From Liolophura sinensis (Eukaryota > Mollusca > Polyplacophora > Chitonida > Chitonidae), in assembly GCF_032854445.1 (NCBI RefSeq), contig NC_088300.1, positions 31,477,608 through 31,541,607 on the forward strand: DNA of 64,000 nt. The letters run 5' to 3'. Every line of letters starts with the position of its first letter. Positions within the stretch are counted from its first letter, which is position 1. Below the pieces are notes generated by a model. The model did no database searches and was not told the DNA's origin. It saw only the letters and a program-made list of their open reading frames with translations. The translations under genes and the position numbers were made by a program. Shown here one piece after another: positions 63,879 to 64,000 of the stretch.

Positions 63879-64000
63879 GTGAGTGTCTTTTTTGTACTTT
63901 GACAACTTCTTTGACCATGTTTGACAAATTTTGTACGCTCTAACTTGAAATACTGATTTCTTGTCCAGACTTTTTTCCACAGCAGTTGACTCCAATGAGA

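Noticed and set aside
63950-64000. A final SF3B2 exon starting at CCACAG near 63982
   Set aside because: The few codons visible do not match the conserved continuation after HIYDIAAAT, so no exon is called so close to the edge.

Overview
The window is nuclear DNA of an intron-rich, AT-rich animal. Every complete gene has GT-AG introns. The non-coding sequence is full of tRNA-derived SINEs, foldback elements and minisatellites. The protein sequences are animal-like, and the SINE bodies look like those I associate with bivalve molluscs and other lophotrochozoans. A bivalve or a close lophotrochozoan relative is therefore my best guess. The species cannot be fixed from the sequence alone.

Layout. 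(1) Positions 1-19.5 kb: no protein gene I can support. This stretch holds SINE fragments, a dispersed ~110-170 bp repeat family I do not recognise (family C), a 59-bp and a ~45-bp tandem array, a MITE, a (TA)54 microsatellite and AT-rich unique DNA. (2) 19.5-24.6 kb, + strand: a five-exon kelch-repeat gene with a clear poly(A) signal but no visible BTB/BACK exons. (3) 24.6-27.4 kb: intergenic, with a second SINE family (family B). (4) 27.45-35.5 kb, + strand: the complete gene for the TFIIA alpha/beta precursor (GTF2A1), nine coding exons, a TATA-like promoter and a retained Taspase-1 type cleavage motif. A long, repeat-poor stretch follows to about 39.3 kb and is probably 3'UTR. (5) 39.7-40.46 kb: a stack of SINEs. 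(6) 40.7-43.4 kb, - strand: the complete EIF1AD gene, four coding exons, with a higher-order minisatellite directly after the stop codon. (7) 44.5 kb to the window end, + strand: SF3B2 (SAP145, U2 snRNP SF3b subunit), 22 coding exons seen and the last exon(s) missing off the right edge. EIF1AD and SF3B2 are head to head, with start codons 1.18 kb apart.

The genes have housekeeping roles in transcription initiation (GTF2A1), OB-fold RNA binding (EIF1AD) and splicing (SF3B2). The kelch protein is an adaptor-like beta-propeller of unknown target. They do not form one pathway, but the EIF1AD/SF3B2 arrangement suggests a shared promoter region.

The most unusual signal concerns the three housekeeping genes. 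Each carries tandem repeats that appear to be built from its own exon edges: a 5' splice site in GTF2A1, the coding 3' end in EIF1AD and a 3' splice site in SF3B2. SF3B2 also has a coding 21-bp minisatellite that gives about 25 heptapeptide repeats. Other points worth checking are family C, a composite SINE dimer copied as a unit, and SINE-B copies with perfect target-site duplications.
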